Positions 52,321-60,357 of a DNA stretch of 64,000 nucleotides are shown here, piece after piece; within the stretch, counting starts at the first letter, position 1, and every line of letters starts with the position of its first letter. Where the stretch lies: assembly GCF_013141725.1 (NCBI RefSeq), contig NZ_WHNZ01000041.1, positions 85,756 through 149,755 of the forward strand, read 5' to 3'. Below the pieces are notes generated by a model that was not told the DNA's origin, did no database searches, and worked only from the letters and a program-made list of their open reading frames with translations. This DNA is from Paenibacillus planticolens. Lineage in GTDB: Bacteria; Bacillota; Bacilli; Paenibacillales; NBRC-103111. The position numbers were made by a program, and so were the translations under genes.

Positions 52321-52950
52321 TCATATCGCTGTTATTCTCATCTTCAGCTCTTCCACTTTCTTGGCCATGTGAACCCGAAACACGACTTTCGCACTATTCT
52401 CCGCATACAGTTCACTGCCCGATGACACGAGCAGGAACAAAGACATTCCCATTTTTCGTATAAAAATCAAGTCGGAAGGCTTCCCCTCAAAACGGGGGTA
52501 GTTCTCGCTAAGTGTCTGGAGCAAGTGCTTGCCTTCATCCAGATTCATCTCGCCGGATTGCAAGCAGCAGTCAAGCAAATACAAATATAAGACTTGTTCG
52601 AAACTGTAGACCGCAGCAGGTCCCAAGAAAGGCTCCGCATATTCCGTGGTTATCTTCGAAACAATGTTTCGTTTAATTAACTCATTTGCATCTATACGCA
52701 GATCTGTCGGAACCGGCGAGAATACTTCAGCCAATTCATCTAGCGACAAATCATCTTTCATATTTTTAATTTTATCGATTCTGGCAAGCATCTGCCCCTT
52801 TGGGAAAAACGTTTCCTGCCCCGTAAACGCCGATTTCCGGATAAACCATTCTTCCGGCAGCAAGTTTTTGCGCTTCCAACGATATAATTGACCATAAGAT
52901 ATGCCTGTTAATTCCAATAAGTCTTTCTTTGAAATCAATTCCTCATCCAA
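52321..52950 (-). CDS. yhbD: YhbD-family protein (MerR-like HTH, DUF4004)
   Basis: 209 residues. The N-terminal MerR-like HTH (about 1-75; ISKKDLLELTGISYGQLYRW) is followed by a helical domain. It heads the same order as yhbD-yhbE-yhbF in B. subtilis, so it is likely the regulator of the bactofilin genes. The best start is TTG at 52950, 8 bp after AGGAGG; a longer frame reaches 52974. A 22-bp dyad (52970-52991) lies over its promoter. Confidence 0.88.
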   Translation of the reverse strand: MDEELISKKDLLELTGISYGQLYRWKRKNLLPEEWFIRKSAFTGQETFFPKGQMLARIDKIKNMKDDLSLDELAEVFSPVPTDLRIDANELIKRNIVSKITTEYAEPFLGPAAVYSFEQVLYLYLLDCCLQSGEMNLDEGKHLLQTLSENYPRFEGKPSDLIFIRKMGMSLFLLVSSGSELYAENSAKVVFRVHMAKKVEELKMRITAI

Positions 52951-52969
52951 TTCGCAACCCTCCTTTAAA

Positions 52970-53001
52970 AACAATGTAACATAACATTGTTACGTTGTAA
53001 A
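52970..53001 (-). promoter_or_regulatory. yhbD promoter with 22-bp dyad
   Basis: AACAATGT-AACATA-ACATTGTT (52970-52991) overlaps the spacer and -10 of a candidate promoter: -35 TTTACA (52996-53001), 17 bp, -10 TACATT (52973-52978), minus strand. A dyad between -35 and -10 is the classic site for MerR-type regulators. Confidence 0.6.
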
Positions 53002-53010
53002 CGCAAAAAA

Positions 53011-53045
53011 AAGGAGTTAAGCAACCTATCTATGCTTAACTCCTT
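53011..53045 (-). terminator. Terminator of the uxu operon
   Basis: AAGGAGTTAAGCA and TGCTTAACTCCTT, 9-nt loop, followed by TTTTTT on the minus strand, 24 bp after the stop codon at 53069. Confidence 0.9.
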
Positions 53046-53068
53046 AACCATCTGTGACACACTTAATC

Positions 53069-53923
53069 TTATACGCCCGAATAAGCCATAAACCCGCCGT
53101 CCACCGGAATCGTAGCGCCCGTCACGAAGCCGGACAAGTTGGGGTCCGTCAGCCAAAGCAGCGTACCGAGCAGATCCTCAGGCTTGCCGAAGCGGCGCAT
53201 CGGCGTATGAGAGATGATCTTGTGCGAGCGCTCGGTGAGCGTGCCATCTTCCTTAAGCAGCAGCTTCTCGTTCTGCTTCGTCAAGAAGAAACCCGGCGCA
53301 ATCGCGTTGACGCGAATGCCGCTTTCGGCCATATGCACAGCCAGCCACTGCGTGAAGTTGTCGATGGCCGCTTTCGCAGCGCTGTAGGCCGGCACTTTGG
53401 TCATCGGCGAAGGCGCGCTCATGGATGAAATATTGATGACCGTCACGTCAGGCCGCCCGATCATCTGTTTCGTAAAAATTTGCGTCGGAATCAACGTTCC
53501 GACAAAGTTCAAATCAAGCACATTGCGGAACCCTGTTACGCTTAAATCGTAGAAAGTTTGAATGTCCGGATTGGACAAGTCTTCCAATTTGAAGATTTCG
53601 TTCGTCGTATTCGCGCTGGCATGATTGCCGCCGGCTCCGTTAATCAGAATATCGCAAGGTCCAAGGAGCTCCAAAACCATTTCCGCCGCTTTCGCCACAC
53701 TTTCTGCATCCGTCACGTCGCATGACAACGCGATGGCTTCACCGCCTGCAGCGGCAATCTCAGCAGCAACTTCCTGCCCTTTCTCCACAGACCGGTTCAA
53801 AATCGCGATCCGTCCGCCCTGACGAGCCAGCTCAACCGCCATAACCCGGCACAGTACGCCGGCTCCTCCTGTAATAACGACAACTTTTCCTTGCAAAGCA
53901 GGAAATTGCGTAATACCCTTCAT
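53069..53923 (-). CDS. uxuB: SDR-type D-mannonate/fructuronate oxidoreductase
   Basis: 284 residues. NAD-binding TGGAGVLCRVMAVELARQGG, NGAGGNHA and the YSAAKAA catalytic motif of short-chain dehydrogenases. Directly after uxuA (3 bp from stop to start), so probably reduces D-fructuronate to D-mannonate. It is the SDR type rather than the long-chain UxuB of E. coli. The ATG at 53923 follows GGAAGG; a longer frame to 53983 overlaps uxuA. Confidence 0.9.
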   Translation of the reverse strand: MKGITQFPALQGKVVVITGGAGVLCRVMAVELARQGGRIAILNRSVEKGQEVAAEIAAAGGEAIALSCDVTDAESVAKAAEMVLELLGPCDILINGAGGNHASANTTNEIFKLEDLSNPDIQTFYDLSVTGFRNVLDLNFVGTLIPTQIFTKQMIGRPDVTVINISSMSAPSPMTKVPAYSAAKAAIDNFTQWLAVHMAESGIRVNAIAPGFFLTKQNEKLLLKEDGTLTERSHKIISHTPMRRFGKPEDLLGTLLWLTDPNLSGFVTGATIPVDGGFMAYSGV

Positions 53924-53925
53924 GT

Positions 53926-55008
53926 TTAGTCGACCTTCCTTTCCCCTAGTGAATGTCTGCGGTTTGCGTCCCATAATCCCCATAAATACATGATGCCGAG
54001 CGCGCGATCATAAAGCCCGTAACCGGGTCTGCACTGCTCGCCCCATATATGCCGTCCGTGATCCGGGCGGCAGTACCCCTCATAATCGTTCTCAGACAGC
54101 GCATTCACAATGCCTGCGATATCTACCGTTCCATCTGTTGTGCGGTGGGATGTTTCTATAAAGTCTCCATTATCATACACGCGGACATTACGAATATGCG
54201 CAAAAGGAATCCGGTCTGCAAACTCATGCACGATAGACACGATATCGTTCGCGGGGTTCGCTCCAAGCGATCCGCTGCACAACGTCAGACCGTTGTAAGG
54301 ACTGTCAACGAGTCCCAAATAACGGCGAATATTCGCTTGACCGGTAATAAGCCGCGGCAGTCCGAAAATCGGCCAAGGCGGATCATCCGGGTGGATGGCC
54401 ATGCGAATATCATGCTCAGCTGCAAACGGGATAATTTCATCGAGAAAATACTTGGCGTTTGCCCAAAGATGCTCTTCCGTCACATCCCGGTAAGCTTCGA
54501 ACAATTCGCTGAGCCGCTCCAACCGCTCCGGTTCCCAGCCCGGCATAGTGAAATTCGGATTCGCGTTAATCCGCTTTACCTGCTCTTCTAAGTTGAGATG
54601 GGCGACTTTCTCTTTTTCATAAAACAGCGCGGTTGAGCCGTCCTCCAATTCCTTATGGAGATCTGTTCGCACCCAATCAAAAACAGGCATGAAATTATAG
54701 CAGATCACCTTAACGCCAACCTTCGCCAGCTTCGCGATCGTTTTCTTATAATTATCTATGTAGACATCACGGCTTGGCAGTCCCAACTTAATGTCCTCAT
54801 GAATGTTGACGCTTTCTACAACCTTCATGTGAAGACCCGCCTTGTCCGCGACTTCCTTGATCTGCATGATTTTATCCATCGGCCACTCTTCACCGGCCGG
54901 AACGTCATGCAGTGCCCAAACAATTCCCTCTACGCCGGGAATTTGCTTGATTTGCCCAAGTGTCACGGTATCGTTGCCTTCTCCAAACCAGCGAAAAACC
55001 ATTTTCAT
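53926..55008 (-). CDS. uxuA: Mannonate dehydratase
   Basis: 360-residue TIM-barrel enzyme, Mn-dependent, converting D-mannonate to 2-keto-3-deoxygluconate in uronate breakdown. Segments MKMVFRWFGEGNDTVTL, CYNFMPVFDWVRTDL, MAIHPDDPPWPIFGLPR, TLCSGSLGANP and YCRPDHGRHIWGE are characteristic and supply the His/Cys/Asp metal ligands. Second gene of gntR-uxuA-uxuB, 22 bp after the regulator. Confidence 0.97.
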   Translation of the reverse strand: MKMVFRWFGEGNDTVTLGQIKQIPGVEGIVWALHDVPAGEEWPMDKIMQIKEVADKAGLHMKVVESVNIHEDIKLGLPSRDVYIDNYKKTIAKLAKVGVKVICYNFMPVFDWVRTDLHKELEDGSTALFYEKEKVAHLNLEEQVKRINANPNFTMPGWEPERLERLSELFEAYRDVTEEHLWANAKYFLDEIIPFAAEHDIRMAIHPDDPPWPIFGLPRLITGQANIRRYLGLVDSPYNGLTLCSGSLGANPANDIVSIVHEFADRIPFAHIRNVRVYDNGDFIETSHRTTDGTVDIAGIVNALSENDYEGYCRPDHGRHIWGEQCRPGYGLYDRALGIMYLWGLWDANRRHSLGERKVD

Positions 55009-55030
55009 CGTCTATGCGCCTCCCTGCCAT

Positions 55031-55705
55031 TCATTCTTTGAAGTACGTCGGAAATTTCTCTTTCAAAACGGTTTGATCAGCAATCGTGAGATGCAGATGC
55101 GTGTTCATCAATTGCTCAGCCTTCCCGCTTTCATGCCCCTCAATCGCTTCTACCATATGTTGATGCTGTTCATACAGCTCATCCCACCTGTGATCTGCCG
55201 CGAGTCTAAGCATACGGGTTCGGTTAAGATGAACGTTCACTTGCTGGATGACAGCCCATGTATTCAGCTTTTTGCACCCTTCGAAGATCGTTCGGTGGAA
55301 CGCTTCATCAAGTTCGAACATCTTCTTGAAATCTTTCTCCCGCATCGACACTTGCTGATAAGCCAAATTCGACCGAAGCAGTTGCAGCGACTCCTGCGGA
55401 AAGCTTTCACAAGCCAGCATAATCACAGCCCGCTCCAGCTGTTCCCGGATAAAACGCGCCTCTTCCACACGCTCCAAATCGATAAGCGACACGACCGTGC
55501 CGCGCTGCGGATAAATATCAAGCAGTCCTTCTTGAGACAATTGAACGAAGCTCTCACGCACCGGTGTCCGGCTCACACCGAATTGCACGGAGATTTCCTT
55601 CTCCGAAATCCCGGTACCCGGCAGCAAATCCAGCATAAGAATTTGCTCTTTAAGCGCATGATATACGGCATCGCGCGTCGTACTAATGACGGGTTTGATA
55701 AACAC
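55031..55705 (-). CDS. GntR/FadR-type regulator of the uxu operon
   Basis: About 224 residues. GntR winged HTH (about 10-75; GISEKEISVQFGVSRTPVRESF) and an all-helical FCD ligand domain (about 90-215) with Asp/His metal ligands such as FELDEAFHRTIF. Probably represses the operon until a uronate intermediate binds. The GTG at 55705 lies 11 bp from GGAGG; a TTG at 55723 overlaps that site. A 28-bp palindrome is 36 bp upstream. Confidence 0.92.
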   Translation of the reverse strand: MFIKPVISTTRDAVYHALKEQILMLDLLPGTGISEKEISVQFGVSRTPVRESFVQLSQEGLLDIYPQRGTVVSLIDLERVEEARFIREQLERAVIMLACESFPQESLQLLRSNLAYQQVSMREKDFKKMFELDEAFHRTIFEGCKKLNTWAVIQQVNVHLNRTRMLRLAADHRWDELYEQHQHMVEAIEGHESGKAEQLMNTHLHLTIADQTVLKEKFPTYFKE

Positions 55706-55740
55706 AGTTGGCTTCACCTCCAATTTTCAAATGTTATTAC

Positions 55741-55768
55741 CATACTACCATACAAGTGTGGTAGTGTG
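55741..55768. promoter_or_regulatory. 28-bp palindrome upstream of the gntR-uxuAB operon
   Basis: CATACTACCATAC-AA-GTGTGGTAGTGTG; 11 of 13 positions pair. The core ACTACCA/TGGTAGT is perfect. Position and symmetry fit an autoregulatory operator of the adjacent FadR-type protein. Confidence 0.6.
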
Positions 55769-55793
55769 AAAGAGTTTTCATTTTACCAAATGA

Positions 55794-55837
55794 AAAAGAC
55801 CGCGTCTTTGCTATGGAGCTGCAAAGTGGCGGTCTTT
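55794..55837 (-). terminator. Terminator after the small membrane protein
   Basis: AAAGACCGCC and GCGGTCTTT with inner ACTTTGC/GCAAAG pairing, followed by T residues on the minus strand, 3 bp after the stop codon at 55840. Confidence 0.8.
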
Positions 55838-55839
55838 CT

Positions 55840-56058
55840 TTATTGAATCAAATACCTGATATAGGCAATCAGAGCTAACAAGCCTGCTATGATCGCAACG
55901 ACGTAAAAGGAGGTGAGTCGCGCCCATTTTACCCCTGTCTTTTGGAAATAGCTGGTATCCCCTTCCCGATTTTTGCGAGAAAAGCCAATCATAAACGTTG
56001 TAACTAATCCGAATACCAAGATAAGCGAGAATATCGCATAGTACATATACATGTTCAT
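55840..56058 (-). CDS. Small membrane protein, unknown
   Basis: 72 residues, MNMYMYYAIFSLILVFGLVT at the N-terminus and VVAIIAGLLALIAYIRYL at the C-terminus give two membrane segments with a basic loop between. The ATG at 56058 has GGGG about 9 bp upstream; the frame runs on to 56157 without a site. Function unknown. Confidence 0.65.
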   Translation of the reverse strand: MNMYMYYAIFSLILVFGLVTTFMIGFSRKNREGDTSYFQKTGVKWARLTSFYVVAIIAGLLALIAYIRYLIQ

Positions 56059-56237
56059 TGTGACTACCCCATTTTGGTTTATTTGATCACCTGATGAACT
56101 CATTATAACGAAAAGTGGATGATCTTTCATCCTCCACTTCGGCTCTTTTTCAACCATCCAATTTCAGAATCCCCCTAGCCGCATGCACATTTATAGTTAT
56201 CTATTTATAACTGTCTCTGTCAATTTCATGTGATTTA

Positions 56238-56246
56238 CATATGATA
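56238..56246 (+). promoter_or_regulatory. CATATGATA, sigma-K-like -10 upstream of rfbF
   Basis: Matches the mother-cell sigma-K -10 consensus CATANNNTA, 40 bp upstream of the rfbF start. It also contains TATGAT, so a vegetative reading is possible. The -35 is not clear. Confidence 0.4.
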
Positions 56247-56286
56247 TAGCAAGCTAGTTTTAGAAACATAGAAAGGAGGAATGAGG

Positions 56287-57057
56287 ATGAAAGTCGTAAT
56301 TCTAGCTGGTGGACTTGGCACAAGATTTCGTGAAGAAACCATTACTAAGCCTAAACCTATGATTGCCATCGGTGAAAAGCCTATTCTATGGCATATTATG
56401 AAGATCTACTCATCGTACGGATATAATGAGTTTATTATTTGCCTGGGATATAAAGGTCACGTAATTAAAGACTTTTTTGCCGATTATTATATGAAAGAAG
56501 CCGATATGACGATTGATTTGCAAGGCCACTCAACTCACTACCTAACGTCACCGGCGGAGTCATGGCAAATTACGCTCGTACACACAGGCGATGAGACGAT
56601 GACCGGGGGACGTATTAAGCGGATTCAGAAATATATCGGCGATGAGCCTTTCCTTTTAACGTATGGGGACGGACTGACGAACGTCAATATTCCCCAGGTT
56701 GTAAAATTTCATCAGGATCACGGCAAATTCGCCACACTGACAGCCGTGCAGCCTACGGCCAGATTTGGTTCCCTTGTTTTCGGCAAGGGCAATGAGATCA
56801 CCAAATTCCAGGAAAAGCCTAGAGGCGAAGGCGGTTGGGTGAACGGCGGATTCTTTGTTTTGCAGCCTCAAGTTTTTGATTATATCGAGGGCGACCCGAT
56901 CCATTTTGAAAAGGAGCCCTTAGAGCAATTAGCTGCCTCAGGCCAACTGCATGCCTATAAGCATGACGACTTCTGGTATGCAATGGACACGCTGCGGGAT
57001 CAACAGCATTTGCAGAAAATTTGGGAGTCGGGACATGCTCCCTGGAAAATCTGGTAA
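56287..57057 (+). CDS. rfbF: Glucose-1-phosphate cytidylyltransferase
   Basis: 256 residues. Makes CDP-glucose from CTP and glucose 1-phosphate. The N-terminal LAGGLGTRFREETITKPKPM is the nucleotidyltransferase signature, with the RfbF-type Glu-Glu insert; WHIMKIYSSYGYNEFIIC follows. The ATG at 56287 lies 7 bp after AGGAGG; another ATG two codons earlier is too close. First gene of a two-gene plus-strand unit. Its product is the substrate for RfbG encoded 5 kb away on the other strand. Confidence 0.95.
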   Translation: MKVVILAGGLGTRFREETITKPKPMIAIGEKPILWHIMKIYSSYGYNEFIICLGYKGHVIKDFFADYYMKEADMTIDLQGHSTHYLTSPAESWQITLVHTGDETMTGGRIKRIQKYIGDEPFLLTYGDGLTNVNIPQVVKFHQDHGKFATLTAVQPTARFGSLVFGKGNEITKFQEKPRGEGGWVNGGFFVLQPQVFDYIEGDPIHFEKEPLEQLAASGQLHAYKHDDFWYAMDTLRDQQHLQKIWESGHAPWKIW

Positions 57058-57098
57058 GCCGCGGCACGGTTTAGACATGGTGTAAAAGGAGGCGTACG

Positions 57099-58100
57099 AT
57101 GACACCACTTGTAAGCATTTTGCTGCCAACCTATGAGCGTCCGCAATATCTGGAACAAGCGCTGCTCAGCGCTCTAAACCAAACATATTCTCATATTGAA
57201 ATTATCATTTGCGATAACAGTCGAGATGATACAACGGAGCAAGTGGTGCAATCGTACCTGCCCCCCCATAGCGGCTTCAACATCAAGTACGTAAGGAACG
57301 AAACGAACATCGGTCCGATTGCCAACCAGCATAAATGCTTCAAACTCGCATCAGGCGAGTATGTCAACTATTTAATGGATGACGACTTGTTTCATCCCAG
57401 AAAAATCGAGCTTATGGTTCCTTATTTGATCGAAGACCCGCAAATCGGGCTCGTGACCTCGCGGAAACAAATCATTGATGATTTGGGGGAGCCGGTACGT
57501 ATCTTCCCGGATCCGCCTTTTCCATTATCGACTAAAAAAAAGACCGCGATCAATGGGCAAACTGTTATCAAAAGCATGCTGACCGACACGAAAAACTACA
57601 TCGGCGAACCGACAGCGGTGCTTTTTCGAAAATCCGATCTGGTTGAGCCTTTCGGCACATTTGGCGGAAAACAAGCCTTTAACAATGTCGATGTCGCCTC
57701 CTGGATCGCTGTGCTTGCCAACAAGCATGCGGTATTTCTCAAAGAGCCGTTATGCTCTTTCCGCAAGCATCCCACACAATTAACCAACACGCTTTTGTCA
57801 CGAATGGGGTGTCAGTGCGATTGGATAGACGCTACACTACTGGCTAGACAGCAAGATTTACTCAAAGACTCTTCCACTTTTGCCGAAATCGTCAGCAGAT
57901 TGGGGAAAACCGTGCTGAACAATTTCCTCAAATGGAATGATGCTACCTATCATCTGTATGTGGACGAACTGTTGATGAGGGTGCGGCAGCTGATCTACGC
58001 TTGTGAGAAAAATAAAAAGCTGTCCAAACTGGCGAAAGATCTGAAAAAGCTCGCCGAACAACTCGAAACCAGAAAATTGATAAAATTATTCTCCTGGTGA
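57099..58100 (+). CDS. Glycosyltransferase family 2
   Basis: 333 residues. GT-A fold: LVSILLPTYERPQYLEQAL at the N-terminus and DDD acidic motif in NYLMDDDLFHPRKIEL. Paralogue of 60358-61362 (the first 130 residues are very similar). The C-terminal part is helical and basic. Probably adds a sugar made by this cluster. 41 bp after rfbF, with AAGGAGG before the ATG. Confidence 0.93.
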   Translation: MTPLVSILLPTYERPQYLEQALLSALNQTYSHIEIIICDNSRDDTTEQVVQSYLPPHSGFNIKYVRNETNIGPIANQHKCFKLASGEYVNYLMDDDLFHPRKIELMVPYLIEDPQIGLVTSRKQIIDDLGEPVRIFPDPPFPLSTKKKTAINGQTVIKSMLTDTKNYIGEPTAVLFRKSDLVEPFGTFGGKQAFNNVDVASWIAVLANKHAVFLKEPLCSFRKHPTQLTNTLLSRMGCQCDWIDATLLARQQDLLKDSSTFAEIVSRLGKTVLNNFLKWNDATYHLYVDELLMRVRQLIYACEKNKKLSKLAKDLKKLAEQLETRKLIKLFSW

Positions 58101-58122
58101 TGCCGGCATTAACCGAAATATG

Positions 58123-58163
58123 AAAAAGACCGCCCTTGGAATCCGAGTGGAGCGGTCTTTTTT
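58123..58163. terminator. Bidirectional terminator between the convergent glycan operons
   Basis: AAAAAGACCGC and GCGGTCTTTTTT with inner pairing, T run on the plus strand and on the minus strand. It follows the GT gene by 22 bp. Confidence 0.85.
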
Positions 58164-58190
58164 GCTGATTTAATGATGTATTGCGAGAGT

Positions 58191-58368
58191 GGGAACTATG
58201 ATCCCTTATTTTTCAGAAAATCAACATTTCTGCAAGTTAGGGGGAACTACGATCCTCTATTTACGCCATTTTGTCAAAATGGGAGCTTTTTCTGACGAAT
58301 AAGACCCTGTAGTTCCACTTGCACTCAATAAACAGACCATGCAGCTCAAATAGCGCCCTGTAGTTCCC
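58191..58368. repeat. Four-block intergenic repeat, family F1, copy c
   Basis: Forward blocks GGGAACTATGATCCCTTATT at 58191 and GGGAACTACGATCCTCTATT at 58242 (51 bp). Inverted blocks end GTTCC at 58316 and GTTCCC at 58368 (51 bp between equivalent bases). Total 178 bp. It lies between the aminotransferase stop codon (58525) and the shared terminator. From 58369 to 58524 I see nothing else. Confidence 0.9.
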
Positions 58369-58524
58369 ACAATTTTGCTCATCAATGACCTGGGAGAAGC
58401 TTTTCCTCAAAACCACTGGACAAAGGTTACAACTAACTTGCTCCGCGCCAAAAGCAAAGAAGTTAAGCACATACAAGTCGCTTAGCTTCTTTGACATTCA
58501 ACGGCTCACATTTCTGCAATTCGC

Positions 58525-59655
58525 TTAAGGCGCATAAGATCCAGCACTCTCAAGGACATACGCAATCTCCTCATCCGTTAAATCAGGGAACAGCGGGAGC
58601 GTAACGAGTTCACGCCAAAGCGTATCCGCATTTGGTGTTTCTGCCTTATAGGGAACAAAAAGCGGATGCATCGTTAGCGGCATATAATGAACGCCGGTAG
58701 CCACCCCTTTTTTCTTCATGTGCAAAATAAACTGTTCTCTCTCCTTCACGCGAACGACAAATGCCCAGTACGAAGATTCGTGCAAGTTGTAAGGCAATGC
58801 TGGGCGCACATGTTTGCTGCCGGTAAGACCTGCCACATACTGACCGATAATCGCTTCTCTTCTCCGGTTCATCGCATCCAGTTTCGTTAATTGCACGAGA
58901 CCGATGGACGCCATGAGATCATTCATATTGTACTTGTAGCCGATATCGGATATTTCGTAGTACCAGCTGTTGGCATCTGCGTGATACGAGGCGTTTTCCT
59001 CATAACGCTCCCAGGTGTCTTTGTTGATCCCGACCCAACGGGAATGGCGCAGCGGCCGCAGCAGCTCCGGATCCTGAGACGAAATCATCCCGCCGTCACC
59101 GGTTGTCATACATTTTTTTTCTTCAAAACTAAAGCATCCGATATCGCCCCAAGTGCCCAACGCTTTGCCTTTATATTTTCCCCCTGCCGAATGCGCCGTA
59201 TCCTCAATGACTTTGAGCCCGCGCGCTTGAGCCCACGGCATCAGTTGGTCCATCGGGACGGGATGACCCATAAAGTGAACGGGAATGACAGCAACGCAGT
59301 CTTGATCGTATTTCCGTTCCAAATCTTCCATGCTGATGCCAAAAGTCGTCTCATCCGCATCGACAAACACCGGCACAAGCCCGTTATACAGAACCGCCAT
59401 GGCAGTGGCGGCAAAAGTGACGACGGGGACCAGCACTTTTTTTCCTCGAGGGAATTTAAAAGCGGACAGTGCCAGATGAAGCGCAGCCGTGCAGGAATTG
59501 ACGCCTACCGATTCCGCACAGCCAATATAGTCGCTCCATTTTTTCTCGAACTCGCCTACTCTGGGACCAAGTCCAAGCCAAGCTTTCTCAAATACTTGTT
59601 TAATGCTCTCCAGTTCTTCATCGCCAACGGATGGTTTGAACAGCCTTATGTCCAC
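58525..59655 (-). CDS. DegT/DnrJ/EryC1 family sugar aminotransferase
   Basis: 376-residue PLP enzyme that aminates a keto-sugar nucleotide. The PLP lysine is expected at Lys181 in CFSFEEKKCMTTGDGG, and EDTAHSAGG gives the ring-stacking and Asp contacts. Presence of the lysine rules out the RfbH-type 3-dehydrase, where it is replaced by His. Likely acts on the CDP-4-keto-6-deoxy sugar made by RfbG/RfbC. GTG start after GGAGGG. Last gene of the minus-strand operon. Confidence 0.93.
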   Translation of the reverse strand: MDIRLFKPSVGDEELESIKQVFEKAWLGLGPRVGEFEKKWSDYIGCAESVGVNSCTAALHLALSAFKFPRGKKVLVPVVTFAATAMAVLYNGLVPVFVDADETTFGISMEDLERKYDQDCVAVIPVHFMGHPVPMDQLMPWAQARGLKVIEDTAHSAGGKYKGKALGTWGDIGCFSFEEKKCMTTGDGGMISSQDPELLRPLRHSRWVGINKDTWERYEENASYHADANSWYYEISDIGYKYNMNDLMASIGLVQLTKLDAMNRRREAIIGQYVAGLTGSKHVRPALPYNLHESSYWAFVVRVKEREQFILHMKKKGVATGVHYMPLTMHPLFVPYKAETPNADTLWRELVTLPLFPDLTDEEIAYVLESAGSYAP

Positions 59656-60350
59656 GTTTTTCCCTCCCCATTGTCCAAATCGATCTCATGCCCGAATCTG
59701 CGAATAAAAGCTTCCCGCGTAATCACCATCGTCACCATTTCCCGTTCCGGTTCACCGTCCGGCTGATCCTTAGTGGGAACCCAGCGGATCACTTCGCCTT
59801 CGATTTCCTTGCGCAGCGGTGTCCTCTGAACTTCCACAGCCCCTAAGGTCTCATAAATATGAATCGCGCGGGCATTATCCGAAAGCACATTGAGATAGCC
59901 TTTCAATACGCCTAATTCCCGTAAACTCCATCCTCCCAAAGTAAGCAGCGCATGCAGCACAATGTTGCCATACCGACCTTTACGCCCTCTAAGCAAGTTA
60001 TCATATTCGCATGTTTTGGCCGTTTCATCGTAGTGCATAAGTCCGATTTGCCCGATTGGTGTATGGTCCTCATCTTCTATAATGAATAAAATCCGGTCAT
60101 CCATATCGATGATCTGATGCTGTGCCCATGCCCGTGTTCCTTCCTCATTCGGAGGAAACTGCGTGGCAAACCACTGACCGGCGGCTACCCGCCATTCCAT
60201 CAATGATTTAATAACATCCTCATGATCAATGGATTCATGGGTTAGTGGCCTGAGTCGGCCTTGAACTTTGCCATCGACGATGATGGGCAAACAATACGAT
60301 AAAATCTGCTCGCCCCGCGCTTGTTTATAATCCCGAAGAATCGACCTCAC
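59646..60350 (-). CDS. GNAT family N-acetyltransferase
   Basis: 234 residues. GNAT core about 60-200; RGRKGRYGNIVLHALLTLG is the acetyl-CoA-binding region in a divergent form, and LNVLSDNARAIHIYETLG is the conserved beta4-alpha4 segment. With the aminotransferase next to it (10-bp overlap), N-acetylation of an amino sugar is likely, as with SpsC/SpsD in B. subtilis. GTG start after AAAGGGTG. Confidence 0.85.
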   Translation of the reverse strand: MRSILRDYKQARGEQILSYCLPIIVDGKVQGRLRPLTHESIDHEDVIKSLMEWRVAAGQWFATQFPPNEEGTRAWAQHQIIDMDDRILFIIEDEDHTPIGQIGLMHYDETAKTCEYDNLLRGRKGRYGNIVLHALLTLGGWSLRELGVLKGYLNVLSDNARAIHIYETLGAVEVQRTPLRKEIEGEVIRWVPTKDQPDGEPEREMVTMVITREAFIRRFGHEIDLDNGEGKTWT

Positions 60351-60357
60351 AGCGCTA

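Noticed and set aside
53069..53983. Longer uxuB start at 53983
   Set aside because: It would overlap uxuA by about 58 bp; ATG at 53923 has GGAAGG at suitable distance.
58525..59655. RfbH-type CDP-4-keto-6-deoxyglucose 3-dehydrase
   Set aside because: The PLP lysine (Lys181) is present and the length is 376, shorter than RfbH; an aminotransferase fits better.
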